A stretch of 64,000 bases of DNA, taken from assembly GCF_029227915.1 (NCBI RefSeq), contig NC_079885.1:30941001-31005000 (forward strand), written 5' to 3'. The notes under the pieces were generated by a model that did no database searches, had not been told where the DNA came from, and saw nothing but the letters and a program-made list of their open reading frames with translations. Position 1 is the first letter of the stretch. Each line of letters opens with the position of its first letter. The translations under genes and the position numbers were made by a program. Of this stretch, positions 35,301 through 48,399 are shown piece by piece. This DNA comes from Hydractinia symbiolongicarpus. Taxonomy: Eukaryota > Cnidaria > Hydrozoa > Anthoathecata > Hydractiniidae.

Positions 35301-36866
35301 CGCTTAATGAAAGTGGTTTAATCGCCGGCAAACGAAAACCCGCGATTTCCCGTAAATCCCGGGCTTGGCCAGTATAGTCGAATGTATACAAAGAAAGTAC
35401 CCTGTGAGTAAACTCATTTCCAAAACGATTTTTTAAATTATCTTTTCACCACTAAAACGCATGAGACTTGTAGTTTTCAAAAATGTTTTCATTTTTGATG
35501 AGGCGCTGAATAAAAGAAGTTTAATCGCCCTCAAACGAAAATCCGCGATTTCCCGTAAACCCCGGACTCGGCCCGTATAGTCCAAAGTATACAAAAAAAG
35601 TACCCAGGGAGTAAACTCATTTCCCGAACGATTTTTTAAATTATTTTTTCACCATTAAAACGCATGAGACTTGTAGTTTTCAAAAATATTTTCATTTTTG
35701 ATGAGACGCTTAATGAAAGAAGTTTAATCGCCGGCAAACGAGAACCCCCGATTTCCCGTAAATCCCGGGCTTAGCCCGTATAGTCGAATGTATACAAAGA
35801 AAGTACCCTGTGAGTAAACTCATTTAACGAACGATTTTTTAAATTATTTTTTCACCACTAAAACGCATGAGACTTGTAGTTTTCAGAAATGTTTTCATTT
35901 TTGATGAGACGCTTAATGAAAGTGGTTTAATCGCCGGCAAACGAAAACCCGCGATTTCCCGTAAATCCCGGGCTTGGCCCGTATAGTCGAATGTATACAA
36001 AGAAAGTACCCTGTGAGTAAACTCATTTTCCGAACGATTTTTTAAATTATTTCTTCACCAACAAAACGCATGAGACTTGTAGTTTTCAGAAATGTTTTCA
36101 TTTTTGATGAGACGCTTAATGAAAGTGGTTTAATCGCCGGCAAACAAAAACCCGCGATTTCCCGTAAATCCCGGGCTTGGCCTGTATAGTCGAATGTATA
36201 CAAAGAAAGTACCCTGTGAGTAAACTCATTTCCAAAACGATTTTTTAAATTATCTTTTCACCACTAAAACGCATGAGACTTGTAGTTTTCAAAAATGTTT
36301 TCATTTTTGATGAGACGCTTAATGAAAGAAGTTTAATCGCCGGCAAACGAGAACCCCCGATTTCCCGTAAATCCCGGGCTTGGCCCGTATAGTTGAATGT
36401 ATACAAAGAAAGTACCCTGTGTGTAAACTCATTTCCCGAACGATTTTTTAAATTATTTTTTCACCACTAAAACGCATGAGACTTGTAGTTTTCAGAAATG
36501 TTTTCATTTTTGATGAGACGCTTAATGAAAGTGGTTTAATCGCCGGCAAACGAAAACCCGCGATTTCCCGTAAATCCCGGGCTTGGCCAGTATAGTCGAA
36601 TGTATACAAAGAAAGTACCCTGTGAGTAAACTCATTTCCAAAACGATTTTTTAAATTATCTTTTCACCACTAAAACGCATGAGACTTGTAGTTTTCAAAT
36701 ATGTTTTCATTTTTGATGAGACGCTGAATAAAAGAAGTTTAATCGCCGGCAAACCGAAACCCGCCATTTCCCGTAAACCCCGGACTCGGCCCGTATAGTC
36801 AAAAGTATACAAAGAAAGTACCCAGGGAGTAAACTCATTTCCCGAACGATTTTTTAAATTATTTTT
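32316..36866 (-). repeat. Satellite segment in minus orientation between J2 and J3
   Basis: About 22 monomers in minus orientation. From about 32.4 kb it follows the order of variants at 25.0-27.6 kb of array 2: GGACTAGGCCCG, GGGAGTAACTC, GTATACTGTGAG with TTATTTCCAG, and TTTTCAGTTTTG. It looks like a copy of that part of the left arm, with at least one extra monomer near 33.5 kb. It forms the asymmetric central part of the palindrome. Confidence 0.92.
34360..36700 (-). repeat. Tandem 6-monomer block duplication (step about 1219 bp)
   Basis: ACAAAAAAAGTACCC, AAAAATATTTTC, TTCACCAACAAAACG, GGCCTGTATAG and GGCCAGTATAG occur in the same order at about 34.37-35.44 kb and about 35.58-36.66 kb. 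GGCCAGTATAG is private to this pair. The copies differ at a few bases, for example CATTTAACGAACG near 35822 and ATTTCTTCACC near 36050. Confidence 0.85.
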
Positions 36867-36882
36867 AAATTAAATTTTTTTT
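36867..36882. other. Inversion junction J3, reverse complement of J1
   Basis: AAATTAAATTTTTTTT is the exact reverse complement of the J1 filler. Minus-oriented satellite ends before it and plus-oriented satellite restarts inside a monomer at GAAATTGCGGG. Flanking bases also mirror J1, except one missing G at J1 (CGTTCGGAAATGAG versus CGTTCGGGAAATGAG). The mirror axis between J1 and J3 falls near 33829. Confidence 0.93.
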
Positions 36883-39011
36883 GAAATTGCGGGTTTTCGT
36901 TTGCCGGCGATTAAACCACTTTCATTAAGCGTGTCATCAAAAATGAAAACATTTTTGAAAACTACAAGTCTCATGCGTTTTAATGGTGAAAAAATAATTT
37001 AAAAAATCGTTCGGGAAATGAGTTTACTCCCTGGGTACTTTCTTTGTATACTTTGGACTATACGGGCCGAGTCCGGGGTTTACGGGAAATCGCGGATTTT
37101 TGTTTGAGGGCGATTAAACTTCTTTTATTCAGCGCCTCATCAAAAATGAAAACATTTTTGAAAACTACAAGTCTCATGCGTTTTAGTGGTGAAAAGATAA
37201 TTTAAAAAATCGTTTTGGAAGTGAGTTTACTCACAGGGTACTTACTTTGTATACATTCGACTATACGGGCCAAGCCCGGGATTTACGGGAAATCGGGGGT
37301 TTTCGTTTGCCGGCGATTAAACCACTTTCATTAAGCGTCTCATCAAAAATGAAAACATTTCTGAAAACTACAAGTCTCATGCGTTTTATTGGTGAAAAAT
37401 TAATTTAAAAAATCGTTCGGAAAATGAGTTTACTCACAGGGTACTTTTTTTGTATACATTCGACTATACGGGCCAAGCCCGGGATTTACGGGAAATCGCG
37501 GGTTTTCGTTTGCCGGCGATTAAACCACTTTCATTAAGTGTCTCATCAAAAATGAAAACATTTCTGAAAACTACAAGTCTCATGCGTTTTAGTGGTGAAA
37601 AAATAATTTAAAAAATCGTTCGGGAAATGAGTTTACTCACAGGGTACTTTCTTTGTATACATTCGACTATACGGGCTAAGCCCGGGATTTACGGGAAATC
37701 GCGGGTTTTCATTTGCCGGCGATTAAACCTCTTTCATTAAGCGTCTCATCAAAAATGAAAACATTTTTGAAAACTACAAGTCTCATGCGTTTTAGTGGTG
37801 AAAAAATAATTTAAAAAATCGTTCGGGAAATGAGTTTACTCCCTGGGTACTTTCTTTGTATACATTTGACTATACGGGCCGAGTCCGGGGTTTACGGGAA
37901 ATGGCGGGTTTTCGTTTGCCGGCGATTAAACTTCTTTTATTCAGCGTCTCATCAAAAATGAAAACATATTTGAAAACTACAAGTCTCATGCGTTTTAGTG
38001 GTGAAAAGATAATTTAAAAAATCGTTTTGGAAATGAGTTTACTCACAGGGTACTTTCTTTGTATACATTCGACTATACGGGCCAAGCCCGGGATTTACGG
38101 GAAATCGCGGGTTTTCGTTTGCCGGCGATTAAACCACTTTCATTAAGCGTCTCATCAAAAATGAAAACATTTCTAAAAACTACAAGTCTCATGCGTTTTA
38201 GTGGTGAAAAAATAATTTAAAAAATCGTTCGGGAAATGAGTTTACACACAGGGTACTTTCTTTGTATACATTCAACTATACGGGCCAAGCCCGGGATTTA
38301 CGGGAAATCGGGGGTTCTCGTTTGCCGGCGATTAAACTTCTTTCATTAAGCGTCTCATCAAAAATGAAAACATTTTTGAAAACTACAAGTCTCATGCGTT
38401 TTAGTGGTGAAAAGATAATTTAAAAAATAGTTTTGGAAATGAGTTTACTCACAGGGTACTTTCTTTGTATACATTCGACTATACGGGCCAAGCCCGGGAT
38501 TTACGGGAAATCGCGGGTTTTCGTTTGCCGGCGATTAAACCACTTTCATTAAGCGTCTCATCAAAAATGAAAACATTTCTGAAAACTACAAGTCTCATGC
38601 GTTTTGTTGGTGAAAAAATAATTTAAAAAATCGTTCGGAAAATGAGTTTACTCACAGGGTACTTTCTTTGTATACATTCGACTATACGGGCCAAGCCCGG
38701 GATTTACGGGAAATTGCGGGTTTTCGTTTGCCGGCGATTAAACCACTTTCATTAAGCGTCTCATCAAAAATGAAAACATTTCTGAAAACTACAAGTCTCA
38801 TGCGTTTTAGTGGTGAAAAAATAATTTAAAAAATCGTTCGGGAAATGAGTTTACTCACAGGGTACTTTCTTTGTACACATTCGACTATACGGGCTAAGCC
38901 CGGGATTTACGGGAAATCGGGGGTTCTCGTTTGCCGGCGATTAAACTTCTTTCATTAAGCGTCTCATCAAAAATGAAAACATTTTTGAAAACTACAAGTC
39001 TCATGCGTTTT

Positions 39012-42000
39012 AATGGTAAAAAAATAATTTAAAAAATCGTTCGGGAAATGAGTTTACTCCCTGGGTACTTTTTTTGTATACTTTGGACTATACGGGCCGA
39101 GTCCGGGGTTTACGGGAAATCGCGGATTTTCGTTTGAGGGCGATTAAACTTCTTTTATTCAGCGCCTCATCAAAAATGAAAACATTTTTGAAAACTACAA
39201 GTCTCATGCGTTTTATTGGTGAAAAAATAATTTAAAAAATCGTTCGGAAAATGAGTTTACTCACAGGGTACTTTCTTTGTATACATTCGACTATACGGGC
39301 CAAGCCCGGGATTTACGGGAAATCGCGGGTTTTCGTTCGCCGGCGATTAAACCACTTTCATTAAGCGTCTCATCAAAAATGAAAACATTTTTGAAAACTA
39401 CAAGTCTCATGCGTTTTAGTGGTGAAAAAATAATTTAAAAAATCGTTCGGGAAATGAGTTTACTCACAGGGTACTTTCTTTGTATACATTCGACTATACG
39501 GGCTAAGCCCGGGATTTACGGGAAATCGGGGGTTCTCGTTTGCCGGCGATTAAACTTCTTTCATTAAGCGTCTCATCAAAAATGAAAACATTTTTGAAAA
39601 CTACAAGTCTCATGCGTTTTAATGGTAAAAAAATAATTTAAAAAATCGTTCGGGAAATGAGTTTACTCCCTGGGTACTTTTTTTGTATACTTTGGACTAT
39701 ACGGGCCGAGTCCGGGGTTTACGGGAAATCGCGGATTTTCGTTTGAGGGCGATTAAACTTCTTTTATTCAGCGCCTTATCAAAAATGAAAACATTTTTGA
39801 AAACTACAAGTCTCATGCGTTTTATTGGTGAAAAAATAATTTAAAAAATCGTTCGGAAAATGAGTTTACTCACAGGGTACTTTCTTTGTATACATTCGAC
39901 TATACGGGCCAAGCCCGGGATTTACGGGAAATCGCGGGTTTTCGTTTGCCGGCGATTAAACCACTTTCATTAAGCGTCTCATCAAAAATGAAAACATTTC
40001 TGAAAACTACAAGTCTCATGCGTTTTAGTGGTGAAAAAATAATTTAAAAAATCGTTCGGGAAATGAGTTTACTCACAGGGTACTTTCTTTGTATACATTC
40101 GACTATACGGGCTAAGCCCGGGATTTACGGGAAATCGCGGGTTTTCATTTGCCGGCGATTAAACCTCTTTCATTAAGCGTCTCATCAAAACTGAAAACAT
40201 TTTTGAAAACTACAAGTCTCATGCGTTTTAGTGGTGAAAAAATAATTTAAAAAATCGTTCGGGAAATGAGTTTACTCCCTGGGTACTTTCTTTGTATACT
40301 TTTGACTATACGGGCCGAGTCCGGGGTTTACGGGAAATGGCGGGTTTTCGTTTGCCGGCGATTAAACTTCTTTTATTCAGCGTCTCATCAAAAATGAAAA
40401 CATATTTGAAAACTACAAGTCTCATGCGTTTTAGTGGTGAAAAGATAATTTCAAAAAATCGTTTTGAAAATGAGTTTACTCACAGGGTACTTTCTTTGTA
40501 TACATTCGACTATACGGGCCAAGCCCGGGATTTACGGGAAATTGCGGGTTTTCGTTTGCAGGTGATTAAACCACTTTCATTAAGCGTCTCATCAAAAATG
40601 AAAACATTTCTGAAAACTACAAGTCTCATGCGTTTTAGTGGTGAAAAAATAATTTAAAAAATCGTTCGGAAAATGAGTTTACTCCCTGGGTACTTTCTTT
40701 GTATATTTTGGACTATACGGGCCGAGTCCGGGGTTTACGGGAAATCGCGGATTTTCGTTTGAGGGCGATTAAACTTCTTTTATTCAGCGCCTCATCAAAA
40801 ACGAAAACATTTTTGAAAACTACAAGTCTCATGCGTTGTAGTGGTGAAAAAATAATTTAAAAAATCGTTCTGGAAATAAGTTTACTCACAGTATACTTTC
40901 TTTGTATACATTCGACTATACAGGCCAAGCCCGGGATTGACGGGAAATCGCGGGTTTTCGTTTGCCGGCGATTAAACCACTTTCATTAAGCGTCTCATCA
41001 AAAATGAAAACATTTCTGAAAACTACAAGTCTCATGCGTTTTATTGGTGAAAAAATAATTTAAAAAATCGTTCGGAAAATGAGTTTACTCACAGGGTACT
41101 TTCTTTGTATACATTCGACTATACGGGCCAAGCCCGTGATTTACGGGAAATTGCGGGTTTTCGTTTGCCGGCGATTAAACCACTTTCATTAAGCGTCTCA
41201 TCAAAAATGAAAACATTTCTGAAAACTACAAGTCTCATGCGTTTTAGTGGTGAAAAAAAAATTTAAAAAATCGTTCGGGAAATGAGTTTCTCCCTGGGTA
41301 CTTTCTTTGTATACATTCGACTATACGGGCCAAGCCCGGGATTTATGGGAAATCGCGGGTTTTCATTTGCCGGCGATTAAACCTCTTTCATTAAGCGTCT
41401 CATCAAAAATGAAAACATTTTTGAAAACTAAAAGTCTCATGCGTTTTAGTGGTGAAAAAGTAATTTAAAAAATCGTTCGGGAAATGAGTTTACTCCCTGG
41501 GTACTTTCTTTGTATACTTTTGACTATACGGGCCTAGTCCGGGGTTTACGGGAAATGGCGGGTTTTCGTTTGCCGGCGATTAAACTTCTTTTCTTCAGCG
41601 TCTCATCAAAAATGAAAACATATTTGAAAACTACAAGTCTCATGCGTTTTAGTGATGAAAAAAAAATAATTGAAAAATCGTTCGGGAAATGAGTTTACTC
41701 CCTGGGTACTTTCTTTGTATACAATCGACTATACGGGCCAAGCCCGGGATTTACGGGAAATCCCGGTTTTTCGCTTGCGGGCGATTAAACCACTTTCATT
41801 AAGCGTCTCATCAAAAATGAAAACATTTCTGAAAACTACAAGTCTCATGCGTTTTAGTGGTGAAAAAATAATTTAAAAAATCGTTCGGGAAATGAGTTTA
41901 CTCACAGGGTACTTTCTTTGTATACATTCAACTATACGGGCCAAGCCCGGGATTTACGGGAAATCGGGGGTTCTCGTTTGCTGGCGATTAAACTTCTTTC

Positions 42001-43680
42001 ATTAGGCGTCTCATCAAATATGAAACCATTTTTGATAACTACAAGTCTCACGCGTTTTAGTGGTGAAAAAATAATTTAAAAAATCGTTCGGGAAATGAGT
42101 TTACTCCCTGGGTACTTTCTTTGTACACTTTGGACTATACGGGCCGAGTCCGAGGTTTACGGGAAATCGTGGATTTTCGTTTGAGGGTGATTAAACTTCT
42201 TTTAAACAGCGCCTCATCAAAAATGAAAACCTTTTTGAAAACTACAAGTCTCATGCGTTGTAGTGGTGAAAAAATAATTTAAAAAATCGTTCGGAAAATG
42301 AGTTTACTCCCTGGGTACTTTCTTTGTATACTTTTGACTATACGGGCCGAGTCCGGGGTTTACGGGAAATGGCGGGTTTTCGTTTGCTGGCGATTAAACT
42401 TCTTTTATTCAGCGTCTCATCAAAAATGAAAACATTTTTGAAAACTACAAGTCTCATGCGTTTTAGTGGTGAAAAGATAATTTAAAAAATCGTTTTGGAA
42501 ATGAGTTTACTCACAGGGTACTTTCTTTGTATACATTCGACTATACGGGCCAAGCCCGGGATTTAGGGAAATCGCGGGTTTTCGTTTGCCGGCGATTAAA
42601 CCACTTTCATTAAGCGTCTCATCAAAAATGAAAACATTTCTGAAAACTACAAGTCTCATGCGTCTTATTGGTGAAAAAATAATTTAAAAAATCGTTCGGG
42701 AAATGAGTTTACTTACAGGGTACTTTCTTTGTATACATTCGACTATAAGGGCCAAGCCCGGGATTTACGGGAAATCGGGGGTTCTCGTTTGCCGGCGATT
42801 AAACTTCTTTCATTAAGCGTCTCATCAAAAATGAAATCATTTTTGAAAACTACAAGTCCCATGCGTTTTAGTGGTGAACAGATAATTTAAAAAATCGTTT
42901 TGGAAATGAGTTTACTCACAGGGTACTTTCTTTGTATACATTCGACTATACGGGCCAAGCCCGGGATTTACAGGAAATCGCGGGTTTTCGTTTGCCGGCG
43001 ATGAAACCACTTTCATTAAGCGTCTCATCAAAAATGAAAACATTTCTGAAAACTACAAGTCTCATGCGTCTTACTGGTGAAAAAATAATTTCAAAAATCG
43101 TTCGGGAAATGAGTTTACTCCCTGGGTACTTTCTTCGTATACTTTTGACTATACGGGCCGAGTCCGGGGTTTACTGGAAATCGCGGTATTTCGTTTGCCG
43201 GCGATTAAACCTCTTTCATTAAGCGTCTCATCAAAAATGAAAACATTTTTGAAAACTACAAGTCTTATGCGTTTTAGTGGTGAAAAAATAATTCAAAAAT
43301 CGTTCGGATAATAAGTTTACTTCCTGGGTACTTTCTTTGTATACTTTTGACTATACGGGCCGAGTCCGGGATTTACGGGAAATCGCGGGTTTTCGTTTGA
43401 GGGCGATTAAACTTCTGTTATTCAGCGTCTCATCAAAAATGAAAACATTTTTGAAAACTACAAGTCTCATGCGTTTTAGTGGTGAAAAGATAATTTAAAA
43501 AATCGTTTTGGAAATGAGTTTACACACAGGGTACTTTCTTTGTATACATTCGACTATACAGGCCAAGCCCGGGATTTACGGGAAATCGCGGATTTTCGTT
43601 TGCCGGCGATTAAACCACTTTCATTAAGCGTCTCATCAAAAATGAAAACATTTTTGAAAACTACAAGTCTCATGCGTTTT
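39012..43680 (+). repeat. 4669-bp, 23-monomer block, copy 1
   Basis: Repeated immediately at 43681-48349 with a constant step of 4669 bp and the same variant order throughout. Both copies start with an AATGGTAAAAAAATAATTT monomer. Differences I noticed are few: GTTTGAGGG versus GTTTCAGGG, ACTACAAG versus ACTGCAAG near 40815/45490, AAAATAATTG versus AAAAAAATTG near 41670/46339, ATTAAGCG versus ATTAGGCG near 42813/47482, and CAGGGTAC versus CAGAGTAC near 43529/48198. A 609-bp (three-monomer) duplication sits inside each copy, with AATGGTAAAA at 39012 and 39621. Confidence 0.93.
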
Positions 43681-46600
43681 AATGGTAAAAAAATAATTTA
43701 AAAAATCGTTCGGGAAATGAGTTTACTCCCTGGGTACTTTTTTTGTATACTTTGGACTATACGGGCCGAGTCCGGGGTTTACGGGAAATCGCGGATTTTC
43801 GTTTCAGGGCGATTAAACTTCTTTTATTCAGCGCCTCATCAAAAATGAAAACATTTTTGAAAACTACAAGTCTCATGCGTTTTATTGGTGAAAAAATAAT
43901 TTAAAAAATCGTTCGGAAAATGAGTTTACTCACAGGGTACTTTCTTTGTATACATTCGACTATACGGGCCAAGCCCGGGATTTACGGGAAATCGCGGGTT
44001 TTCGTTCGCCGGCGATTAAACCACTTTCATTAAGCGTCTCATCAAAAATGAAAACATTTTTGAAAACTACAAGTCTCATGCGTTTTAGTGGTGAAAAAAT
44101 AATTTAAAAAATCGTTCGGGAAATGAGTTTACTCACAGGGTACTTTCTTTGTATACATTCGACTATACGGGCTAAGCCCGGGATTTACGGGAAATCGGGG
44201 GTTCTCGTTTGCCGGCGATTAAACTTCTTTCATTAAGCGTCTCATCAAAAATGAAAACATTTTTGAAAACTACAAGTCTCATGCGTTTTAATGGTAAAAA
44301 AATAATTTAAAAAATCGTTCGGGAAATGAGTTTACTCCCTGGGTACTTTTTTTGTATACTTTGGACTATACGGGCCGAGTCCGGGGTTTACGGGAAATCG
44401 CGGATTTTCGTTTGAGGGCGATTAAACTTCTTTTATTCAGCGCCTTATCAAAAATGAAAACATTTTTGAAAACTACAAGTCTCATGCGTTTTATTGGTGA
44501 AAAAATAATTTAAAAAATCGTTCGGAAAATGAGTTTACTCACAGGGTACTTTCTTTGTATACATTCGACTATACGGGCCAAGCCCGGGATTTACGGGAAA
44601 TCGCGGGTTTTCGTTTGCCGGCGATTAAACCACTTTCATTAAGCGTCTCATCAAAAATGAAAACATTTCTGAAAACTACAAGTCTCATGCGTTTTAGTGG
44701 TGAAAAAATAATTTAAAAAATCGTTCGGGAAATGAGTTTACTCACAGGGTACTTTCTTTGTATACATTCGACTATACGGGCTAAGCCCGGGATTTACGGG
44801 AAATCGCGGGTTTTCATTTGCCGGCGATTAAACCTCTTTCATTAAGCGTCTCATCAAAACTGAAAACATTTTTGAAAACTACAAGTCTCATGCGTTTTAG
44901 TGGTGAAAAAATAATTTAAAAAATCGTTCGGGAAATGAGTTTACTCCCTGGGTACTTTCTTTGTATACTTTTGACTATACGGGCCGAGTCCGGGGTTTAC
45001 GGGAAATGGCGGGTTTTCGTTTGCCGGCGATTAAACTTCTTTTATTCAGCGTCTCATCAAAAATGAAAACATATTTGAAAACTACAAGTCTCATGCGTTT
45101 TAGTGGTGAAAAGATAATTTCAAAAAATCGTTTTGAAAATGAGTTTACTCACAGGGTACTTTCTTTGTATACATTCGACTATACGGGCCAAGCCCGGGAT
45201 TTACGGGAAATTGCGGGTTTTCGTTTGCAGGTGATTAAACCACTTTCATTAAGCGTCTCATCAAAAATGAAAACATTTCTGAAAACTACAAGTCTCATGC
45301 GTTTTAGTGGTGAAAAAATAATTTAAAAAATCGTTCGGAAAATGAGTTTACTCCCTGGGTACTTTCTTTGTATATTTTGGACTATACGGGCCGAGTCCGG
45401 GGTTTACGGGAAATCGCGGATTTTCGTTTGAGGGCGATTAAACTTCTTTTATTCAGCGCCTCATCAAAAACGAAAACATTTTTGAAAACTGCAAGTCTCA
45501 TGCGTTGTAGTGGTGAAAAAATAATTTAAAAAATCGTTCTGGAAATAAGTTTACTCACAGTATACTTTCTTTGTATACATTCGACTATACAGGCCAAGCC
45601 CGGGATTGACGGGAAATCGCGGGTTTTCGTTTGCCGGCGATTAAACCACTTTCATTAAGCGTCTCATCAAAAATGAAAACATTTCTGAAAACTACAAGTC
45701 TCATGCGTTTTATTGGTGAAAAAATAATTTAAAAAATCGTTCGGAAAATGAGTTTACTCACAGGGTACTTTCTTTGTATACATTCGACTATACGGGCCAA
45801 GCCCGTGATTTACGGGAAATTGCGGGTTTTCGTTTGCCGGCGATTAAACCACTTTCATTAAGCGTCTCATCAAAAATGAAAACATTTCTGAAAACTACAA
45901 GTCTCATGCGTTTTAGTGGTGAAAAAAAAATTTAAAAAATCGTTCGGGAAATGAGTTTCTCCCTGGGTACTTTCTTTGTATACATTCGACTATACGGGCC
46001 AAGCCCGGGATTTATGGGAAATCGCGGGTTTTCATTTGCCGGCGATTAAACCTCTTTCATTAAGCGTCTCATCAAAAATGAAAACATTTTTGAAAACTAA
46101 AAGTCTCATGCGTTTTAGTGGTGAAAAAGTAATTTAAAAAATCGTTCGGGAAATGAGTTTACTCCCTGGGTACTTTCTTTGTATACTTTTGACTATACGG
46201 GCCTAGTCCGGGGTTTACGGGAAATGGCGGGTTTTCGTTTGCCGGCGATTAAACTTCTTTTCTTCAGCGTCTCATCAAAAATGAAAACATATTTGAAAAC
46301 TACAAGTCTCATGCGTTTTAGTGATGAAAAAAAAAAAATTGAAAAATCGTTCGGGAAATGAGTTTACTCCCTGGGTACTTTCTTTGTATACAATCGACTA
46401 TACGGGCCAAGCCCGGGATTTACGGGAAATCCCGGTTTTTCGCTTGCGGGCGATTAAACCACTTTCATTAAGCGTCTCATCAAAAATGAAAACATTTCTG
46501 AAAACTACAAGTCTCATGCGTTTTAGTGGTGAAAAAATAATTTAAAAAATCGTTCGGGAAATGAGTTTACTCACAGGGTACTTTCTTTGTATACATTCAA

Positions 46601-48349
46601 CTATACGGGCCAAGCCCGGGATTTACGGGAAATCGGGGGTTCTCGTTTGCTGGCGATTAAACTTCTTTCATTAGGCGTCTCATCAAATATGAAACCATTT
46701 TTGATAACTACAAGTCTCACGCGTTTTAGTGGTGAAAAAATAATTTAAAAAATCGTTCGGGAAATGAGTTTACTCCCTGGGTACTTTCTTTGTACACTTT
46801 GGACTATACGGGCCGAGTCCGAGGTTTACGGGAAATCGTGGATTTTCGTTTGAGGGTGATTAAACTTCTTTTAAACAGCGCCTCATCAAAAATGAAAACC
46901 TTTTTGAAAACTACAAGTCTCATGCGTTGTAGTGGTGAAAAAATAATTTAAAAAATCGTTCGGAAAATGAGTTTACTCCCTGGGTACTTTCTTTGTATAC
47001 TTTTGACTATACGGGCCGAGTCCGGGGTTTACGGGAAATGGCGGGTTTTCGTTTGCTGGCGATTAAACTTCTTTTATTCAGCGTCTCATCAAAAATGAAA
47101 ACATTTTTGAAAACTACAAGTCTCATGCGTTTTAGTGGTGAAAAGATAATTTAAAAAATCGTTTTGGAAATGAGTTTACTCACAGGGTACTTTCTTTGTA
47201 TACATTCGACTATACGGGCCAAGCCCGGGATTTAGGGAAATCGCGGGTTTTCGTTTGCCGGCGATTAAACCACTTTCATTAAGCGTCTCATCAAAAATGA
47301 AAACATTTCTGAAAACTACAAGTCTCATGCGTCTTATTGGTGAAAAAATAATTTAAAAAATCGTTCGGGAAATGAGTTTACTTACAGGGTACTTTCTTTG
47401 TATACATTCGACTATAAGGGCCAAGCCCGGGATTTACGGGAAATCGGGGGTTCTCGTTTGCCGGCGATTAAACTTCTTTCATTAGGCGTCTCATCAAAAA
47501 TGAAATCATTTTTGAAAACTACAAGTCCCATGCGTTTTAGTGGTGAACAGATAATTTAAAAAATCGTTTTGGAAATGAGTTTACTCACAGGGTACTTTCT
47601 TTGTATACATTCGACTATACGGGCCAAGCCCGGGATTTACAGGAAATCGCGGGTTTTCGTTTGCCGGCGATGAAACCACTTTCATTAAGCGTCTCATCAA
47701 AAATGAAAACATTTCTGAAAACTACAAGTCTCATGCGTCTTACTGGTGAAAAAATAATTTCAAAAATCGTTCGGGAAATGAGTTTACTCCCTGGGTACTT
47801 TCTTCGTATACTTTTGACTATACGGGCCGAGTCCGGGGTTTACTGGAAATCGCGGTATTTCGTTTGCCGGCGATTAAACCTCTTTCATTAAGCGTCTCAT
47901 CAAAAATGAAAACATTTTTGAAAACTACAAGTCTTATGCGTTTTAGTGGTGAAAAAATAATTCAAAAATCGTTCGGATAATAAGTTTACTTCCTGGGTAC
48001 TTTCTTTGTATACTTTTGACTATACGGGCCGAGTCCGGGATTTACGGGAAATCGCGGGTTTTCGTTTGAGGGCGATTAAACTTCTGTTATTCAGCGTCTC
48101 ATCAAAAATGAAAACATTTTTGAAAACTACAAGTCTCATGCGTTTTAGTGGTGAAAAGATAATTTAAAAAATCGTTTTGGAAATGAGTTTACACACAGAG
48201 TACTTTCTTTGTATACATTCGACTATACAGGCCAAGCCCGGGATTTACGGGAAATCGCGGATTTTCGTTTGCCGGCGATTAAACCACTTTCATTAAGCGT
48301 CTCATCAAAAATGAAAACATTTTTGAAAACTACAAGTCTCATGCGTTTT
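43681..48349 (+). repeat. 4669-bp, 23-monomer block, copy 2
   Basis: Tandem copy of 39012-43680. The left arm contains the equivalent run only once (about 22.0-26.8 kb), so this duplication is private to the right arm and accounts for more than half of its extra length. At the right end the sequence passes into TTTGCATACATTC monomers absent from copy 1's end. Confidence 0.93.
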
Positions 48350-48399
48350 AGTGGTGAAAAAATATTTTAAAAAATCGTTCGGGAAATGAGTTTACTCCC

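Noticed and set aside
30771-36882. The whole palindrome as a simple assembly foldback artefact
   Set aside because: A chimeric foldback would give identical arms. These arms differ by about 8 kb of block gains and losses and many private substitutions, including the 4669-bp duplication and the 27-bp microduplications. Local misjoining at J1, J2 or J3 still cannot be excluded without reads.
40292-45326. Recurrent 60-121 codon frames starting MYTFDYTG, as protein genes
   Set aside because: They are the same satellite segment read in one frame. A 203-bp unit shifts frame each repeat and each frame ends in the A-rich linker. The longer 121-codon cases at 40292 and 44961 exist only because of a one-base insertion in the linker. 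No coding-type conservation was seen.
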